DNA of 64,000 nt from Emticicia sp. 21SJ11W-3 (GCF_024138715.1 NZ_CP092074.1:496001-560000); one strand, 5' to 3'. Counted from the first letter of the stretch, positions 9,046 through 18,454 are shown. Notes: generated from the letters alone by a model not told the origin. Program-made: numbers and translations.

Positions 9046-9462
9046 TTAGCCATGCAGAGAGAACAGATAAATACCGAAAACCATTAATAAGAAATATCCC
9101 ACCAGCGAAGCCGCTCCGGCATAGTCTTTCGCAATGCGTTGCCCCGTAAACAGGCAAAGAATGGCCAGGGTAGATACCTCTAAACCTAGCACCGCAAAAT
9201 CTGCCTGGCCTTCTGCAAAATAGTACACTCCACCTAAGAAGCTGAATATTCCTGCCGAAACCTCCAGAATCAGAATAACAATAAACAGCATCGTAGAAAC
9301 ACTGCGCAGGAATGTCTTGGCAAATACACTCTGAATATAAGACTTATTGCCGCTGAAATCAATTACTTTATCGAAACCGGATTGAAGAAACAGCACCCCG
9401 GCAAAAAGGGATATCGCAACCTGAATCAATTTAAGCAAGGTATGGTCAAAGATTGGGTTCAT
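9046..9462 (-). CDS. DoxX-like small membrane protein
   Basis: This 138-residue protein has four predicted membrane helices (about 12-30, 55-75, 78-105 and 115-135) with GVLFLQSGFDKVIDF after the first helix. That pattern is typical of the DoxX/MauE-like membrane family, whose members support redox or thiol processes. It stands alone, convergent with the acyl-CoA dehydrogenase, and a weak 7-bp hairpin at 9032-9060 overlaps its 3' end. A minus-strand TATATTTG box lies at 9481-9488, just upstream of the start. The exact role is unknown. Confidence 0.6.
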   Translation of the reverse strand: MNPIFDHTLLKLIQVAISLFAGVLFLQSGFDKVIDFSGNKSYIQSVFAKTFLRSVSTMLFIVILILEVSAGIFSFLGGVYYFAEGQADFAVLGLEVSTLAILCLFTGQRIAKDYAGAASLVGYFLLMVFGIYLFSLHG

Positions 9463-9586
9463 GGTATTTCAGTTTTTTGGCAAATATATCGAAAATACCT
9501 TATCGAAAAATATTGCAGAATAATATTTTGATTAGTGTCGGTAAAAGTGTTTTTTTGTTTGTGAATCAGAATAAAATTTTGAATCA

Positions 9587-10039
9587 ATGGCTTCTTTCGG
9601 CTTCGTTACTCAAAAAGAGATAGATTACCTGGTAAGTGGCTTTCTGGCCAAAACGTTGCCTTCTGCTGATTGGACACACCAGGCACATCTTATTACCGGG
9701 CTTTGGCATGTAGCCGGAATGGGTTACGAAAAGGCGCTTGCTGAAATGCGCGCTCATATTCCGGTTTATAATGAAGCTACCGGAGGGATGAATACCGATT
9801 CAGGCGGGTATCATGATACCATCACGGTTTTCTGGGTCTGGTTGCTGAACGAATGCTGGATAAGGTACTCGGAGGGAGGCCGGTCATTTGAAGATATTTG
9901 TAATGCCTTTCTGCAAAGTAAATACGCAGACAGAAACAACGCCCTGATTTTTTATTCGAGAGAACGCCTTTTTTCTAAAGAAGCGCGGCTGGGTTATGCA
10001 GAGCCGGATATACAGCCTCTTGATTTTACTAAAATCTGA
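9587..10039 (+). CDS. conserved protein of unknown function with WTHxAH motif
   Basis: This soluble 150-residue protein has no signal peptide or membrane helix. Conserved-looking elements are DWTHQAHLITGLWH near residue 28, NTDSGGYHDTITVFWVWLL near 70 and ALIFYSRERLFSKEARLGYAEPD at the end. The paired histidines and the Tyr-Ser-Arg-Glu-Arg segment look like a ligand or metal site, but no catalytic family can be named. It is monocistronic, with a strong terminator 20 bases after the stop. Confidence 0.7.
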   Translation: MASFGFVTQKEIDYLVSGFLAKTLPSADWTHQAHLITGLWHVAGMGYEKALAEMRAHIPVYNEATGGMNTDSGGYHDTITVFWVWLLNECWIRYSEGGRSFEDICNAFLQSKYADRNNALIFYSRERLFSKEARLGYAEPDIQPLDFTKI

Positions 10040-10058
10040 AGGTAGGCTTGCTGAAATT

Positions 10059-10104
10059 AAGCGTGCCACGGCTTTACTCGTTAGAGTTTAACCGTGGCAC
10101 GCTT
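10059..10104. terminator. bidirectional terminator
   Basis: Perfect 13-bp arms (AAGCGTGCCACGG at 10059-10071, complement at 10092-10104) enclose a 20-base loop, followed by a T-rich stretch. It sits between convergent genes ending at 10039 and 10121 and probably serves both. Confidence 0.85.
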
Positions 10105-10120
10105 TGACTTTTTATTTTGA

Positions 10121-10852
10121 TTACAGACGAATACCAAACATAATGGTGTTGCCGTTTACAGGGTTGTTATCTTTGAACACCGGGGTCATTTGATAGCGGG
10201 CAAAAAGTGTAAAGTTCTTGTGTCCTAACTCTGCTGCCAGCCCATAGTGAAACTTGTTCATGTTAAATGCGCTGTGGTCACGTTTGGTGCCGTTTTCGCC
10301 TTTAATTTTGGTGTAGCTGTTTATTCTGGCTCCGCCATAAGCACCCAGGCCAAGTATCCATTTGCTTTCTTTAAAGCCAAATTGCAACATTAAAGGCACA
10401 TTGAAACTGGTAACTACAAGTTTAGATTTGTCTAATTGGTCTCTCACTTCTACAAAATCTGCTCCGGTAGCCTGATTCTTCAATGTAATATTGTCTTTAA
10501 ACATATAGTTATTCCAGGCAAACTCAAATCCGGTTCCCATGGCCACATCAACTTTGTTGCCTGTAATAAGCCGATGGTTTTTCTTCCAGTTAAGTGCCAC
10601 ATAACGTGAGTTCCAGTTGTCAAGTTCTGGCGTTTTATCATTGTCGAAAGTGTTCAAACCCAGGTATAAACCAAAATCTCTTCTTGAAAACATATTCCGG
10701 CTTTTGCGTTCGGTGCGTTCTTCTTTATAGCTTTTGCTGTTATAGTTTCTATTGTCAGAGTCGAAGTGGTCTTCTTCATCCTGGGCCATTACACTTACGT
10801 GGGCTGTCATGGCAATTGCTAAAGCGGCGATGGTTTTTATAAGCGTTTTCAT
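10121..10852 (-). CDS. outer-membrane beta-barrel protein
   Basis: This 243-residue exported protein has an N-terminal signal peptide that ends near VMAQ. An acidic/polar linker (DEEDHFDSDNRNYNSK) follows, then alternating hydrophobic strands starting at FGLYLGLNTF and ending with NTIMFGIRL. A final aromatic/leucine terminus of this kind is typical of small OmpA/PorT-like barrels of Bacteroidota. No enzymatic or peptidoglycan-binding domain is seen. It is transcribed alone and ends at the strong hairpin at 10059-10104. The function is not evident. Confidence 0.7.
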   Translation of the reverse strand: MKTLIKTIAALAIAMTAHVSVMAQDEEDHFDSDNRNYNSKSYKEERTERKSRNMFSRRDFGLYLGLNTFDNDKTPELDNWNSRYVALNWKKNHRLITGNKVDVAMGTGFEFAWNNYMFKDNITLKNQATGADFVEVRDQLDKSKLVVTSFNVPLMLQFGFKESKWILGLGAYGGARINSYTKIKGENGTKRDHSAFNMNKFHYGLAAELGHKNFTLFARYQMTPVFKDNNPVNGNTIMFGIRL

Positions 10853-11071
10853 AATAGTAATAATTAATAATGGTGTAATCTGATATATTTAAAAAAACTG
10901 CCGCGGAGTTTTTAAAAAGACTTTTTTTGTTGCTTTTCATAAACAAGATGCAGAAAGCAAACACCGGGGTTGCGTAGAAGTAAAAAAAAAATTTGAGGCA
11001 ATGACAAACGGCAGTAACTGCCCTGTCAGCGGTTTGGCAGGTAGATGATTCTTAAAAGTAAAAAGTATGAT

Positions 11072-12088
11072 TTACACAAAATTGACCTCGGCTTGCAGTT
11101 GGATGCCGAATTGCTCAAGAACAGATTGTTGTATTTTCTGAGAAAGTTCCTTTATCTCGTTCCCTTTTCCGCCGCCATAATTCACCAGCACAAGTGCTTG
11201 CTTGGTGTGTACACCCACCTGTCCGAATCGCTGGCCTTTCCAGCCGGCCTGTTCAATCAACCACCCTGCCGGTACTTTTACGGTATTTTCATTTACCGGA
11301 TAAGACGGTATAGACGGAAACCTCTCTTTCAGTAAATCAAATTGTGCTTTGGGTATTTCAGGATTTTTGAAGAAACTTCCTGCATTACCTATTTCGGCAG
11401 GGTTAGGTAATTTACTCTGGCGGATACCGATAACCGCCTCACTGATGGCCTTGATGCTCAGCGTCTCCACGTTCATAGCAGCCAGTGTTTCCTGAATGGC
11501 ACCGTAAGCTACCTCAAAAACAGGAGCTTTACCCAGCTTAAAGGTTACATTTATAATTACATACCGGCCTTTGGCTTCATGCTTAAAAATGCTCTCACGG
11601 TAGCCAAAGCGGCATTCTTCTTTTGTAAAAGTTTTTATGTTACCTGTTTTTATTTCAACTGCTTCCAGGCTCTCAAACACTTCTTTAATCTCAACCCCAT
11701 AAGCGCCTATGTTCTGCATAGGGGCAGCGCCTACTGTGCCGGGTATTAGCGACAGGTTTTCTACACCAGCATATTCATTATTGACACAGTACATCACCAG
11801 GTCATGCCATACTTCTCCGGCACCTGCTTTCAGCCAGATGTGCTCTTCGTCTTCTTTAATTTTCTCGATTCCTTTAATGGCTATTTTGATTACTATACCG
11901 TTAAAATCCTGAGTCAGTAACAGATTGCTTCCTCCCCCTAATATTAGTCTTTCAGTTTGCTGAAACGCCGGGTCATTCAGTATGGCATGCAATTGTTCAA
12001 TACCTGAAACTTCAACAAAATATTTAGCAGTAGCTTCCAGACCGAAAGTATTATAAGGCTTAAGCGATACGTTGGTTTGAACCGTCAT
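11072..12088 (-). CDS. murB: UDP-N-acetylenolpyruvoylglucosamine reductase (MurB)
   Basis: MurB reduces UDP-GlcNAc-enolpyruvate to UDP-MurNAc with FAD and NADPH in peptidoglycan precursor synthesis. The 338-residue sequence has SLKPYNTFGLEATAKYF at the start, the FAD loop LILGGGSNLL near residue 49, IPGTVGAAPMQNIGAYGVEI near 113, RFGYRESIFK near 163 and GNAGSFFKNP near 240 with the proton-donor serine. It is the type I (E. coli-like) form, as shown by the extra C-terminal segment and the YRES tyrosine. It is divergent from sucD. Confidence 0.97.
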   Translation of the reverse strand: MTVQTNVSLKPYNTFGLEATAKYFVEVSGIEQLHAILNDPAFQQTERLILGGGSNLLLTQDFNGIVIKIAIKGIEKIKEDEEHIWLKAGAGEVWHDLVMYCVNNEYAGVENLSLIPGTVGAAPMQNIGAYGVEIKEVFESLEAVEIKTGNIKTFTKEECRFGYRESIFKHEAKGRYVIINVTFKLGKAPVFEVAYGAIQETLAAMNVETLSIKAISEAVIGIRQSKLPNPAEIGNAGSFFKNPEIPKAQFDLLKERFPSIPSYPVNENTVKVPAGWLIEQAGWKGQRFGQVGVHTKQALVLVNYGGGKGNEIKELSQKIQQSVLEQFGIQLQAEVNFV

Positions 12089-12678
12089 GAAGAAGAAATA
12101 AAAAGAATTTTAATTACACGTTGCGCAAATTTAGTGCTTTTGCAGGAATGAGAACTAACAAAGTTTGAAATTATAGTTTTCAAGGTGAAGTTTGTAAACG
12201 GGCAACAATAGCGGTAACGGCCTGATTTATAGATTATTATTGATTTCTGAAGATATGGCATGATTATTAACCTGCAAATTTCGTTGGTTTTTTATACTTT
12301 AAATATGAAATATTCTATATTTGCAGCATCTATTCAAGCTTACCTCTTATTTAGTAATTGATTTACTAAACCACTACTCACCCTGCCTATAAATTATTTT
12401 CAGGTACGTTTTAGCCTGCCAATCGGCACTTGCATTAAATAATTGTGAAAAATCAAAGGGTTTTGAAATTTTAGTCAGACACTTATGTCTTATAATCTGT
12501 TGACTATCAGATTCTTATATTTTTCTCCCAAAGCAGGCAGGTATTTGCATCAAAAAAACTTTTGCACTTTTCTCATTTCAAGCTACTTTTACGTAAAATT
12601 GAGAATCATTCAGTTTGCTTGCAAACGCTGTCTCTGTTTTGAGTAAAAAAATCTACTAATCATCTAATCAATGATATA
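12089..12678. other. 590-base divergent intergenic region murB/sucD
   Basis: No coding frame is credible here. It holds a minus-strand -7 box for murB (12126-12133) and, on the plus strand, TATATTTG at 12316-12323 as a likely -7 element. The latter would give sucD an unusually long leader of about 350 bases. No recognised riboswitch could be identified by eye in that leader. Confidence 0.4.
12126..12133 (-). promoter_or_regulatory. -7 box of the murB promoter
   Basis: On the minus strand this reads TAAATTTG, matching the Bacteroidota TAnnTTTG consensus, 38 bases before the murB ATG. A TTTG lies 25 bases further upstream, a spacing longer than the usual 19-21, so the -33 element is uncertain. 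Confidence 0.4.
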
Positions 12679-13554
12679 ATGAGCGTTTTAGTCAATAAAA
12701 ATTCAAAAATAATTGTTCAGGGATTTACCGGCTCTGAAGGAACTTTCCATGCCGGACAAATGATAGAATACGGTACTAACGTGGTGGGTGGTGTTACACC
12801 CGGCAAAGGTGGCCAGGAGCATCTGGGCAAACCTGTTTTCAACACTGTTGAGCAGGCCGTAATCTCAACAGGAGCAGACGTTTCAATTATTTTTGTGCCA
12901 CCTGCTTTTGCAGCTGATGCCATTATGGAAGCGGCCGATGCGGGTATCAAGGTAATCGTTTGTATTACTGAGGGTATCCCAACCAAAGACATGGTTGTGG
13001 CAAAGTCTTATATCCAAGGCAAAGACGTTCGTTTAATTGGCCCTAACTGCCCGGGTATTATCACGGCAGAAGAATGTAAAGTGGGTATTATGCCGGGGTT
13101 TATCTTCAAAAAAGGAACCATCGGTGTGGTTTCTAAGTCAGGTACGCTTACTTACGAAGCAGTAGACCAGTTAACCAAAGCCGGTCTTGGGCAAACCACG
13201 GCTATCGGTATTGGTGGCGACCCGATTATCGGTACTACTACCAAAGAGGCTGTAGAATTGCTGATGAACGACCCTGAAACAGAAGGTATTGTGATGATTG
13301 GTGAGATTGGCGGAGGCATGGAAGCAGAAGCGGCTCGTTGGATTAAAGAAAACGGTACCAAACCTGTGGTTGGTTTCATAGCCGGCCAGACCGCCCCTAA
13401 GGGCCGTCGTATGGGTCATGCGGGTGCTATCATTGGCGGAGCTGATGATACAGCTGCAGCAAAAATGAAAATTATGGCCGAATGTGGTATCCACGTGGTG
13501 GCTTCGCCGGCTGATATCGGTGCCACAATGTTGAAAGCATTAGGCAGAGCATAA
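12679..13554 (+). CDS. sucD: succinate--CoA ligase, ADP/GDP-forming, alpha subunit
   Basis: This TCA-cycle enzyme makes succinate and ATP/GTP from succinyl-CoA with the beta subunit SucC, which is not in the window. The 291-residue sequence has the CoA-binding Rossmann part ([13 protein letters not shown]), [20 protein letters not shown] near 120 and [11 protein letters not shown] near 152. [20 protein letters not shown] and [13 protein letters not shown] follow, the last with the phosphorylated histidine near 246. It is complete and monocistronic, with its own terminator. Confidence 0.97.
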   Translation: MSVLVNKNSKIIVQGFTGSEGTFHAGQMIEYGTNVVGGVTPGKGGQEHLGKPVFNTVEQAVISTGADVSIIFVPPAFAADAIMEAADAGIKVIVCITEGIPTKDMVVAKSYIQGKDVRLIGPNCPGIITAEECKVGIMPGFIFKKGTIGVVSKSGTLTYEAVDQLTKAGLGQTTAIGIGGDPIIGTTTKEAVELLMNDPETEGIVMIGEIGGGMEAEAARWIKENGTKPVVGFIAGQTAPKGRRMGHAGAIIGGADDTAAAKMKIMAECGIHVVASPADIGATMLKALGRA

Positions 13555-13574
13555 TAAAAATTTTATTAGATGGT

Positions 13575-13602
13575 AAAGGTCAGATGTAGATATCTGACCT
13601 TT
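13575..13602 (+). terminator. sucD terminator
   Basis: A 10-bp stem (AAAGGTCAGA paired with TCTGACCTTT) with an 8-base loop leads into a run of T, 20 bases after the sucD stop. Confidence 0.9.
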
Positions 13603-13608
13603 TTTTGT

Positions 13609-13616
13609 TAATTTTG
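13609..13616 (+). promoter_or_regulatory. -7 box upstream of the DUF4271 gene
   Basis: TAATTTTG matches TAnnTTTG and lies just after the sucD terminator and 22 bases before the TTG start at 13639. No good TTTG is seen at the normal spacing. Confidence 0.35.
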
Positions 13617-13638
13617 CGAAAAATTTCATAATAATAGT

Positions 13639-14793
13639 TTGAAAAAAGGCCTCTATTTACTCTTCCTTTTGCTTTCCTATAATTTGTTCGCTGGAACTGT
13701 CGGGCCAAACGGAGAGTATTACCTGGTGCATGATTACCATGACGACTGGCGCGTGTATAGCGACCGGGCGAAGGCTTACGTACCTTATATTTCAGAGCAG
13801 CATGTCAATTATCCGGCACATACTGTTTTTTGTGATATTGAAAGCAACCGTGGCTATAACCTGTTGATTCAGGTGCAGAAAGAAGATAACTTTTTGTTTA
13901 TCAATGGCTCACTCAGGCAGAAAATACCTGCAAACAGCTGGATTGTACTGAACGTAGACAGCCTCTACAAGGTTTATCGCCAGCCCCAGATTTTCATAAC
14001 TTTATACGGCTCGCCGGATATAGCGTATAAAAAACTGTATATGGGCTATAAGCGGCAATTGAATCAGAAACCTATTATACTGGCAGAGTCGGGCATTAAG
14101 GCGCAACCACGCGCGCCAACGCCATACAAAAATTATTTTGTGCTGGTGTCGGTATTTATACTGATTATATTTACCTACCTGTCAAACTCATACGTAAGAG
14201 CGTTTGACAGATACTATAATCTGCAGGATTTGTTCAAAACCCTGGTGAGAGATCAGTCTTTTCTGATTAACCGCCCGTTGAACCGTATGAACATTTTGTT
14301 TATTTCAATGCTGGCTATGCTTATCAGCTTTTTTTATATGCTGCTACAAAGCAAGGGCATTAATGTTTTTGGGTCGAAGACATTCCTGCAGGAAGGTGAA
14401 ACCTTTGGTGTGCTGGCGTCAAACTATTTCCGTATTTGCCTGATTGTGTTTATTGCGCTTATTTTCAAGTATTTTTTCATCAGTCTGATCGGCCAGTTAT
14501 TTAATCTCGAAAAAGTAGTAGACCTGCACTATTTTAAAATTATTCAGTCGTCTATTATTTTCTACAGTGCTTTGGTTCTGGTTTTGCTGGTGATGTTTTT
14601 AGAGTATTTTCCGATTGACCTTAACTGGTCGGCGTACTTATATACACCCGTTATTTTGTTCTATCTGGTACGGTTCTTTATTGTGTATTTTACGATAAAT
14701 AGAAGTGTAACCATTCCAAGTCTTTATTTAATTTCGTACCTTTGCATTGTCGAACTGTTACCTATTGTGCTTGGAATCAGATTCGCTATTTAA
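13639..14793 (+). CDS. DUF4271 family membrane protein
   Basis: This 384-residue protein has a signal peptide (KKGLYLLFLLLSYNLFAG), an extracytoplasmic N-terminal domain of about 140 residues, then roughly seven or eight membrane helices from residue 172 to the end. The first is YFVLVSVFILIIFTYL. A C-terminal membrane region of this kind preceding hemD is a recurring Bacteroidota arrangement (DUF4271), and hemD does follow here. The start is a TTG that places the signal peptide correctly. A role in heme metabolism is only suggested by the neighbour; the function is unknown. Confidence 0.8.
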   Translation: MKKGLYLLFLLLSYNLFAGTVGPNGEYYLVHDYHDDWRVYSDRAKAYVPYISEQHVNYPAHTVFCDIESNRGYNLLIQVQKEDNFLFINGSLRQKIPANSWIVLNVDSLYKVYRQPQIFITLYGSPDIAYKKLYMGYKRQLNQKPIILAESGIKAQPRAPTPYKNYFVLVSVFILIIFTYLSNSYVRAFDRYYNLQDLFKTLVRDQSFLINRPLNRMNILFISMLAMLISFFYMLLQSKGINVFGSKTFLQEGETFGVLASNYFRICLIVFIALIFKYFFISLIGQLFNLEKVVDLHYFKIIQSSIIFYSALVLVLLVMFLEYFPIDLNWSAYLYTPVILFYLVRFFIVYFTINRSVTIPSLYLISYLCIVELLPIVLGIRFAI

Positions 14794-14875
14794 TGGTCGG
14801 GTGTGTTATAGACGCGATTTATTGACTTTTTTGTTGAATTAAAATAAGAATTCTGTACTTGAAACCCGCAATTGG

Positions 14876-15661
14876 ATGAGTGTAATGACAGATAAACTTC
14901 TTCAAGAACGCCTCCGTAAAGTTGAGAGCATTTTAGTGACCCAGGCAAGACCGGCAGACGAGAAGTCTCCGTATTTTGAATTAGCCAGAAAATACAATCT
15001 TAAGGTAGATTTCCGCCCTTTCATTGAGGTAAAAGGCTTGGATCACCGCGACTTCCGCCGTCAGAAAGTGGATATCCTGGCACATACGGCTATCATACTT
15101 ACCAGCCGTAATGCCGTTGATAACTTCTTCCGGATAGCGAAAGAACTACGCATTGAAATACCGATAGACATGAAGTATTTCTGTATTTCAGAGCAAACTG
15201 CCAATTATTTACAGAAATACATAGTTATTAGAAAACGTAAGATTTTTGTAGGGCAGAAAACAGCTGCTGACCTGGAAGCATTGATTCTGAAACATAAAAA
15301 CGAGAAATTCCTGTTTCCGTGTTCAAACATCAGAAGCAATGATATCCCCAATATCATGAACCGTAATGACCTGCACCTCACAGAGGCCATTATGTATGAA
15401 ACTGTTCCGGCTGACTTATCAGATCTGACAGAGGTTTTCTATGATATTATCTGTTTCTTCAGCCCATCAGGTATTACGTCTTTAGACCATAATTTCCCGA
15501 ACTGGCAGCAAAACCATACGCGTCTGGCGGCATTCGGGCCAACCACGGCCAAGGCCATCAGAGACGCAGGCTATATTCTTGATATTGAAGCGCCGCTTCC
15601 TAATGCACCTTCTATGACAGGCGCCCTGGAACTTTACATAAAAAAGGCGAATCATATCTGA
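14876..15661 (+). CDS. hemD: uroporphyrinogen-III synthase
   Basis: This enzyme cyclises hydroxymethylbilane with inversion of ring D in tetrapyrrole synthesis. The 261-residue sequence has the two-lobe HemD pattern: ILVTQARPADEKSPYFELA at the start, AIILTSRNAVDNFFRIA near 80, YFCISEQTANYLQKYI near 103, then FLFPCSNIRSNDIPNIM near 145. FFSPSGITSL near 193 and LAAFGPTTAKAIRDAG near 220 complete it. HemD proteins are weakly conserved, but this segment order is distinctive for the Bacteroidota form. It follows the DUF4271 gene by 82 bases and ends at a perfect terminator. Confidence 0.92.
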   Translation: MSVMTDKLLQERLRKVESILVTQARPADEKSPYFELARKYNLKVDFRPFIEVKGLDHRDFRRQKVDILAHTAIILTSRNAVDNFFRIAKELRIEIPIDMKYFCISEQTANYLQKYIVIRKRKIFVGQKTAADLEALILKHKNEKFLFPCSNIRSNDIPNIMNRNDLHLTEAIMYETVPADLSDLTEVFYDIICFFSPSGITSLDHNFPNWQQNHTRLAAFGPTTAKAIRDAGYILDIEAPLPNAPSMTGALELYIKKANHI

Positions 15662-15669
15662 CACAATTA

Positions 15670-15698
15670 ATTAGGCTAAACTACAAGTTTAGCCTAAT
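15670..15698 (+). terminator. hemD terminator
   Basis: Perfect 13-bp arms (ATTAGGCTAAACT and its complement) with a 3-base loop are followed by T residues, 8 bases after the hemD stop. Confidence 0.92.
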
Positions 15699-15774
15699 TT
15701 TTTACGTTATACTCTTGCACGTAGTATTTTTGCTTATATTGCTTTAGTAAAACAGAAATAGCCCCGGGCCAACT

Positions 15775-16725
15775 ATGAAAAAAATTTACATTTTAATATT
15801 GTCTTTGGCATATTTTACAGCTTCTGCTCAACAAGACACACAATTCAGTCATTATTACTTTAACCAGTTATTCTTTAACCCGGCCACTGCGGGGTCAGAG
15901 AATGTTACACGTTTTCAGGCCCTTTACAGAACACAATATACAGGTTACCAGAGTACTTATGACGAAGGCGGCGCACCTGTTTCTCAGGTTATTTCGGCCA
16001 ACGTGCCTTTAAAATTAATCAAAAGCGGTATAGGTCTTACATTCGTAAACGATAAGATAGGGGCGAGTATCCAGCGAGACCTGAAACTTTCTTATGCTTA
16101 TCATATACCCATTGGCGGCAGCCAGCTGGCTATTGGTGTTAATGGGGGGCTGTATACCAGAGGTATTGATTACGGTAAATTGCGCCCGAGAGACAATAAT
16201 GACCCCTTGCTGGGTACCGGTATTGTGAGCCAGTCAGAGTTCGATTTCGGCGCCGGTGCTTATTTATATAATCCTGGGTATTCGCTGGGGTTGTCAGTTA
16301 ACCATATCAACGAACCCAAGTTTGGTCTGGCAACCAAAACAGCCACTAACGCGTTGCAAAGGAGTGCATACCTGACGGGCAGTATGTTGTTTGGGGTTTC
16401 TTACATGGTTGATATCAGCCCCATGTTTATTGTTAGCTCAAATCTTAGCAACATGAGCCTTACAACGGTTTCGGCCGGAGCCATAGCAACTTATGACAAC
16501 ACCTATTGGGTAGGTGGCAGCTATAGAATAGGCGATGCCGCAACAGCGCTTTTAGGAGCCAATATTTTTAACGGCAGCATGAGAATAGGCTACGCCATTG
16601 ATGTGATAGTGAACGGGGCGAAGGCAAAAAGCGCTACCACGCATGAGATACTGCTCAGCTATTCGCTGGCACCACCAAGAGCCGGTAAAAAATCGATTAT
16701 CAGAACACCACGATATAGATATTAA
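15775..16725 (+). CDS. PorP/SprF family type IX secretion outer-membrane protein
   Basis: This 316-residue outer-membrane protein belongs to the PorP/SprF family. It shows a signal peptide ending ASAQQ, the family start DTQFSHYYFNQLFFNPATAG, then repeated amphipathic strands (SYAYHIPIG, LAIGVNGGLYTRGIDY, YSLGLSVNHINEP). Family members are barrels associated with the type IX secretion system, where they help anchor secreted adhesins or C-terminal signal cargo at the surface. It sits directly upstream of gldKLMN, as porP does in other T9SS operons, separated by 441 bases with a separate promoter-like box before gldK. Confidence 0.92.
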   Translation: MKKIYILILSLAYFTASAQQDTQFSHYYFNQLFFNPATAGSENVTRFQALYRTQYTGYQSTYDEGGAPVSQVISANVPLKLIKSGIGLTFVNDKIGASIQRDLKLSYAYHIPIGGSQLAIGVNGGLYTRGIDYGKLRPRDNNDPLLGTGIVSQSEFDFGAGAYLYNPGYSLGLSVNHINEPKFGLATKTATNALQRSAYLTGSMLFGVSYMVDISPMFIVSSNLSNMSLTTVSAGAIATYDNTYWVGGSYRIGDAATALLGANIFNGSMRIGYAIDVIVNGAKAKSATTHEILLSYSLAPPRAGKKSIIRTPRYRY

Positions 16726-17166
16726 AACCAGCTCTGAAACTAAACTTGGATAATAAAATTGAACTGTTTTGATTAATATTGACAAGGTTTTGAATCATTA
16801 AGCAACATAAAAAGAAGGCCAGAGGAAACGTTAGTGATTCATTAGGGTATATTTCACTGCTCAGCTCTGAATCGTCAAATAATAGTTTCGGTAAATCTGC
16901 CGTTCAATAATCAAACGGAATCTTCCTCATTTTTTATTTTATTGCTTCTTTACCCGGCCCATTGCGCTGTGCAGATAAACAGCTCAGATACCGCAAAAAA
17001 AACAGTTTTTAATGCGATAATGGCCCGAAACTTGTGGATTATCCTATTGATTCAATTTTTTTCATAACTTTGCATACTAATACAATAATAAATTCATTGG
17101 CCTCGTTTTTACAACGAGTAGATTAAAATACCCCAAAATATCAGATTATTAACTTGTTTTACACGT
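16726..17166. other. 441-base gap between porP-like gene and gldK
   Basis: No credible gene is present. A plus-strand TAACTTTG box at 17065-17072 lies 95 bases before the gldK ATG and is the best promoter candidate. No clear terminator hairpin follows the porP-like gene, so read-through is possible. Confidence 0.4.
17065..17072 (+). promoter_or_regulatory. -7 box of a gldK promoter
   Basis: TAACTTTGCAT matches the TAnnTTTG consensus. A TTG at 17032-17034 is farther upstream than the normal spacing, so only the -7 element is supported. Confidence 0.45.
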
Positions 17167-18255
17167 ATGAACAAGCAAACGCTTAAGACCTTATTTAGAA
17201 GTCTGTTAATTGTTGCCCCAATTGTTATGATGCAGGCGTGTGGTTCTTCGGGCAAGAATCCTCTCAGCGGACTATTTGGAGGAAAGAAAGGAAAAGGCGG
17301 TAACTCCGGAATGGATGGCATCCGTAATGGGCAAATTAATGCGAACGCTCGTAAAGGATATAAGCAGGTTGCACCCGACGGTATGGTATTGATTCCCTCA
17401 GGGTCATTGTTGATGGGTCAGGCCGATGAAGACGTGATGTCAGCAAGGGTTTCAATGAATAAACGGGTAACCATTGTGTCGTTCTATATGGACGAAACCG
17501 AAATCACCAATCATGAGTATCGCCAGTTTGTCAATCGCATGATTGAAGATTCTGCTTCTGTAATTGGCGAAGAGTTTATTATGTCTGAGTTATATCCTGA
17601 TACTTTAGTATGGACCAAAGACTTTACCTATCATAACGGCGACCAGATGACAGAAGACTACTACGGGTTACCGGCTTTTGACAACTACCCTGTTGTGGGT
17701 GTAAGTTGGGATGCCGCCCGTTATTTCTGTAAATGGCGCTCAAAGTTATATAATGCGTATCTGGCAGAGCATAAGTCTTACCGCTCGCCCAGTTTCCGTC
17801 TGCCATCTGAAGCAGAGTGGGAGTGGGCCGCCCGTGGTGGTAAAGAAGGCGCCAAGTATCCGTGGGGTAACCCTTATATTGCTAACGGAAAGGGTTGTTT
17901 TTTGGCCAACTTTAAGCCGTATCGAGGTAATTACCGTGCCGACGGATACCCATACACCGCCCCTGCCAATGCATTTAATGCCAACGACTACGGCTTGTAT
18001 AACATGGCAGGAAACGTAGCCGAGTGGTGTGAAGACGCCTATGCTGATTCTTACATGCCTATTACCTGGGATTTGAACCCTGTCTACAACGACGAAAACG
18101 AACCCAGAAAAGTAATTAAAGGTGGCTCATGGAAAGATGTGGCTTATTTTCTGGAAACTGGTACTAACACTTTTGAATACCGCAATGTGCGTCGTTCATA
18201 CATCGGTTTCCGGTGCGTGATGAACCGCCTGGGGGGTGTTCCAGGAAGAGACTGA
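17167..18255 (+). CDS. gldK: gliding motility/type IX secretion lipoprotein GldK
   Basis: GldK (PorK) is an outer-membrane lipoprotein that forms the periplasmic ring of the type IX secretion system with GldN. A lipoprotein signal ends at MMQAC (Cys25), followed by a Gly/Lys-rich linker and an FGE-sulfatase fold. That fold has GMVLIPSGSLLMG near residue 74, FYMDETEITNHEYRQFV near 110, PVVGVSWDAARYFCKWRS near 177, RLPSEAEWEWAARGG near 214 and NVAEWCEDAY near 283, ending with YIGFRCV. The active-site cysteines of true formylglycine enzymes are not expected to work here. It is the first gene of the gldKLMN block. Confidence 0.95.
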   Translation: MNKQTLKTLFRSLLIVAPIVMMQACGSSGKNPLSGLFGGKKGKGGNSGMDGIRNGQINANARKGYKQVAPDGMVLIPSGSLLMGQADEDVMSARVSMNKRVTIVSFYMDETEITNHEYRQFVNRMIEDSASVIGEEFIMSELYPDTLVWTKDFTYHNGDQMTEDYYGLPAFDNYPVVGVSWDAARYFCKWRSKLYNAYLAEHKSYRSPSFRLPSEAEWEWAARGGKEGAKYPWGNPYIANGKGCFLANFKPYRGNYRADGYPYTAPANAFNANDYGLYNMAGNVAEWCEDAYADSYMPITWDLNPVYNDENEPRKVIKGGSWKDVAYFLETGTNTFEYRNVRRSYIGFRCVMNRLGGVPGRD

Positions 18256-18266
18256 TATGAATAATT

Positions 18267-18325
18267 AATTGCGAAACATGAAGGACGTGTATTCTTACAG
18301 AATGCTATCTTCGTGTTTCGCAATT
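18267..18325 (+). other. long hairpin between gldK and gldL
   Basis: Two 17-base arms (18267-18283 and 18309-18325, AATTGCGAAACATGAAG against its complement with one G-U pair) enclose a 25-base loop. There is no T-run after it, so it is not a typical terminator. It is placed where processing, stabilisation of the gldK end or partial attenuation could set protein ratios in the operon. Confidence 0.6.
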
Positions 18326-18454
18326 GTGCTATTTAGATAAATATTTTTTTATCAGAATAATTGGTGATTAATTTTTTATAGTCGCACAAATTCTTTATTT
18401 CGTAACCGAATAACCTTATTTATACTTAAGTAAACTCTTAATTTATTTAAACAG

